Origin: Rhea pennata
Taxonomy: Eukaryota > Chordata > Aves > Rheiformes > Rheidae
Length of the DNA: 64,000 nt
Reading direction: 5' to 3'
NCBI RefSeq assembly: GCF_028389875.1
Contig: NC_084702.1
Location: 56,616,053 to 56,680,052, forward strand
Both the position numbers and the translations under genes were made by a program. Shown here piece by piece: positions 61,567 to 64,000 of this stretch. Each line of letters opens with the position of its first letter. The first letter of the stretch is position 1. The notes below the pieces were generated by a model. That model did not search any database and was not told the origin of the DNA. It was given only the letters and a program-made list of their open reading frames with translations.

Positions 61567-63559
61567 GTCGGTCCCCGCTCCCGCCGCCCTGCGAGCCCCC
61601 GGCCGGCCGGGCCCCCTCCGCCGTCCCCTGCGTCCCCTCGCCGGGCGGGCCGCGCTCCTGCGCCGGCGGCTGCGCGAGTGCGGCTGGCAGGGACTGGCTT
61701 GTCCCGGTGCCTCCCGCTTGGCTCTAGCAGCCCGGCCGGGCCTGTGGCGCGGAGCGTGGTGCCGTTTTCAGAGCCAGGCGGTTGGTGTCTCGGGAAGAGT
61801 GCCGTTAGCAGAAGGAAAGTAGCTCGAGAAATGAGGAGAGGTAAAGCAAACGGGGAAGCCCCATGCCCCACGGATGCTTGTGGCGAAATAGGGAAGTCGT
61901 CTAATTCTTTTTTGGTCTTGTCAAAACTGCTGCCACGTGCTTTGAATGTCGCAGTTTGCCACTGTGTAACAGTGGTTACTGCATGAAGTTCAGCTCTGCA
62001 AGTTGGCTGCTTTAAAGATGACTTGGGTTAGGCTTTCTCCCAAGCATTTGCCTTTAAAGTCATTGCCTTTACTTTTTTAAGTAGAAGTTATGTTTGTTAT
62101 TATGTTAAACATTTGTGTGGAAAACTGTCTCCTGCAAAACAGAGATCAACTGGAATAGCTATGATGCAACTATCTCTTGTCTGAATTGTGGAAAATAAAA
62201 CAGAATAGTATTTTTCACTGACACAAACCACTAGAACTTTCTTTTGTGTTTGTAACGTGCTCTTTTTCTCTCAGGTTGAAGAGCTCACTAAGGAAGCCCA
62301 TAATGGGAAGAAGAAGGAAAAAGAAACATCTAGCGTGGAAGTACAGACAGATGACTATGCTGCATGGTCACAAACAGGTAGAGAGTGGTAATTGTTTGAA
62401 TAGGTGTCTAGAACAGTGACATTAACTGGTGTATTTTTTGGTTTTGTTCTTTAATATAAAATACATTTCAATTCAGTATCCTTAGCTGCATCAAACTCGG
62501 TAACCTTATACAGTCTTTCGAACTATTTCCTGTTCACCCAAGCTGTATGTTCTAGAGCTTCTGTCATATCAAGTACTCACTGTTACGTGAGTGGCTGTTG
62601 TATTTGTTCCACCAATAGTGTAGGCTTAGGTCTTTTCTTTGAAGCCTCTGCTCTTTCTCTGTTTATGCTTATGTGATATCCTGCACAGTCTGGAAAAGTG
62701 TTTTCAGACTAACTTTTGCAGATGAAATTTGTGCATTTTACTGACTGGCTTTGATTTGGCCAGTGTTGAACTGAAACTTAGGCTTCTGAAAGAAATTTGA
62801 GAAGTGTGTGGAAAACATGATAAACCAGCATGGACCATAACAGAATTGGGCCATAATAATCTGATAGCATTCTTTGATGCATGGTCTCTTTGACCATAAA
62901 TTAAAACTTTCATAGTTTTAATTTGTTTGCTCTTCCAATTCATTCTTTTGTTTATTTTGCTTGTTCTGTGTAACTCAAAGGCTATAATTTTCCAGGATTG
63001 TGACACTTTCATGTGACAATTCCCTGCAACAGTTTCTTTACTTGTTTGTGTAGTGTCCTAGTGCACTGGAATTCTGTTCTGTAAGTATTAGTTTTTAAGT
63101 TCTTCAGCGGGGGGGAGGAAAAAAGGAGTTACGTGTATGTGTGTTTTACCAATTCTTGAAGTCCGTTTAAAGCAAGACTTCATTTGTTCAGTGAGAGTAA
63201 AATAAATACAAATTGGTGACACTACCTAGTAATTGATTTTTTGGTTAGACAGCTTACACCTATACGTTTTGAGATAAAGTTTTAGGATCTTTAAATTGCC
63301 TTGTGTGAAATACTGCTTTGCTAGTTTATTTAACTTCAACTTTTTTTTTCCTGCAGATTACTACTACTATGAAAATTATTACAACACTGACGCTCAAGAT
63401 TGTGTATCTGAACTATCAGGACAGCACAGTCATGGGACTGAAGGCACTGAGCATAATTTGACAGAAGAATCACAGGCAGCTGGTAATATTCCTTTAGAGG
63501 TGGATAGCACTGAAGCTGCTGAATGTGGAAAGGAGGAAAACTTCATCCAGAATTCACAG
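61396..63559 (+). CDS. AGGF1: AGGF1, angiogenic factor with G-patch and FHA domains 1 (5' part, exons 1-3)
   Basis: Coding exons 61396-61566, 62275-62377 and 63357-63559 join in frame to 159 codons; the gene continues beyond the window. Residues about 8-57 form the N-terminal coiled coil (LRALRDRVAALEAELGSCRG, then heptad-like L and R/E residues to TERLYREA), followed by VEELTKEAHN, an acidic VEVQTDDYAAWSQ segment and the tyrosine-rich DYYYYENYYN segment, all in the order seen in human AGGF1. The OCRE, FHA and G-patch domains lie downstream, outside the window. AGGF1 promotes angiogenesis when secreted and is also found in nuclear, splicing-linked complexes. The start was chosen by the match TERLY and coiled-coil placement, and because the next upstream in-frame ATG is cut off by a stop. 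Confidence 0.95.
62275..62377 (+). CDS. AGGF1: AGGF1 exon 2
   Basis: Acceptor TTTTTCTCTCAG, donor GTAGAG. The exon encodes VEELTKEAHNGKKKEKE through VEVQTDDYAAWSQT and ends one base into a codon. Intron 2 is 979 bp and AT-rich, with no gene content seen. Confidence 0.94.
63357..63559 (+). CDS. AGGF1: AGGF1 exon 3
   Basis: Acceptor TTTTTTTTTCCTGCAG, donor GTCATA. The exon encodes DYYYYENYYNTDAQDCVSEL and an acidic serine- and glutamate-rich stretch that ends IQNSQ. It is less conserved than the flanking domains, as expected for this linker. Confidence 0.93.
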
Positions 63560-64000
63560 GTCATAGAACTATTTGGGGTTTTACAAATTTTAAAATCACT
63601 ACTTTATTAATATTTCTCACTTTATTTTTGGTTTTGATGTCATTATGTGGAAACGATTTTTTTGTGATTGTTTCATGCTAATATTTGCAGACAAGCATAT
63701 TCCTTTGTGCTTTACAAATCAGTTTTCTTTATAACATGTTCTGATGGTAAAATCAGTTCTAGAGTTGTAAATGTGTGCAAATAATGAAAATATACTTAAG
63801 AACATTTTTGTCAATATCAAATACTGTCATTGGCCTTTTATTTAAAGGTAGAAAAGAGTAATTGTATGAGGATGTGTGGTGTAAGAGGGCTATGATTAGC
63901 ATCTGTCCATGCTAAAGACTGCAGAACTTGGATAGGCTGTGACACTCTTCACTCCCCCCAAAAAAACAAACCAACAAAAAAACCCACCAAAAACCTCAAA
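63560..64000 (+). other. AGGF1: AGGF1 intron 3 (5' part, cut by the window end)
   Basis: AT-rich intronic sequence. The last 50 bases (63951-64000) are an A/C-rich simple-sequence stretch. Exon 4 is not in the window. Confidence 0.8.

Larger units (their letters stand above)
60960..61800 (+). promoter_or_regulatory. AGGF1: CpG-island promoter of AGGF1
   Basis: Dense CpG sequence without a TATA box that spans the AGGF1 start. It contains an RFX-type X-box (61084-61096) and two ETS-like sites (ACTTCCTG at 61145-61152 and CTTCCGG at 61166-61172), the usual composition of a housekeeping promoter. A 348-codon open frame across 60681-61727 is in another frame from AGGF1 and reflects the GC content. 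Confidence 0.75.

Noticed and set aside
60681-61727. A 348-codon plus-strand frame at the AGGF1 promoter
   Set aside because: It overlaps AGGF1 exon 1 in a different frame and continues into intron 1; the AGGF1 frame is supported by homology and splice phase.
61524-61871. A 115-codon minus-strand frame over AGGF1 exon 1 and intron 1
   Set aside because: GC-driven shadow frame with no domain.

Overview
The window is vertebrate nuclear DNA and almost certainly sauropsid, most likely a bird. It holds three split genes on the plus strand with canonical GT/AG introns, CpG-rich promoters, few interspersed repeats, and a CR1-type LINE tail ending in ATTCTGTG repeats. The gene order S100Z - CRHBP - AGGF1 matches the human 5q13 block. 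That block corresponds to the bird Z chromosome, so a Z-linked locus is likely by synteny; this is inference, not something read from the sequence.

Layout. 1-5596: no recognisable gene; it may hold untranslated 5' exons or intron of S100Z. 5614-7181: S100Z, two coding exons, 103 codons, with a candidate poly(A) signal at 8334. 8340-20726: intergenic DNA with no confident gene, but with an unusual 40-bp palindrome around a perfect CRE at 11674-11713. About 19930-20930: a CpG-rich region that ends in a TATA-box promoter. 20845-30412: CRHBP, seven coding exons that join to exactly 322 codons plus stop; all ten conserved cysteines, the N-glycosylation site and known CRH-contact residues are present. 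30454-60950: a 30-kb gap without a recognisable gene. It contains a 109-bp direct duplication, an orphan CpG island near 43.6-44.2 kb with an exon-like segment, two CR1 tail fragments and an LTR-like segment. About 60960-61800: the CpG-island promoter of AGGF1. 61396 to the window end: the first three coding exons of AGGF1 (159 codons); the rest lies beyond position 64000.

The three genes do not form one pathway. S100Z is a calcium-binding dimer, CRHBP is a secreted trap for CRH and urocortin, and AGGF1 is an angiogenic, G-patch and FHA-domain protein. They are neighbours through old synteny. I found no rRNA, tRNA, CRISPR, integrase or other prokaryotic-style system, and no convincing new multi-gene system. 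The items most worth a second look are the CRE palindrome, the orphan CpG island with an open exon-like segment, the upstream ORF and X-box at AGGF1, and the 1.1-kb-spaced duplication.
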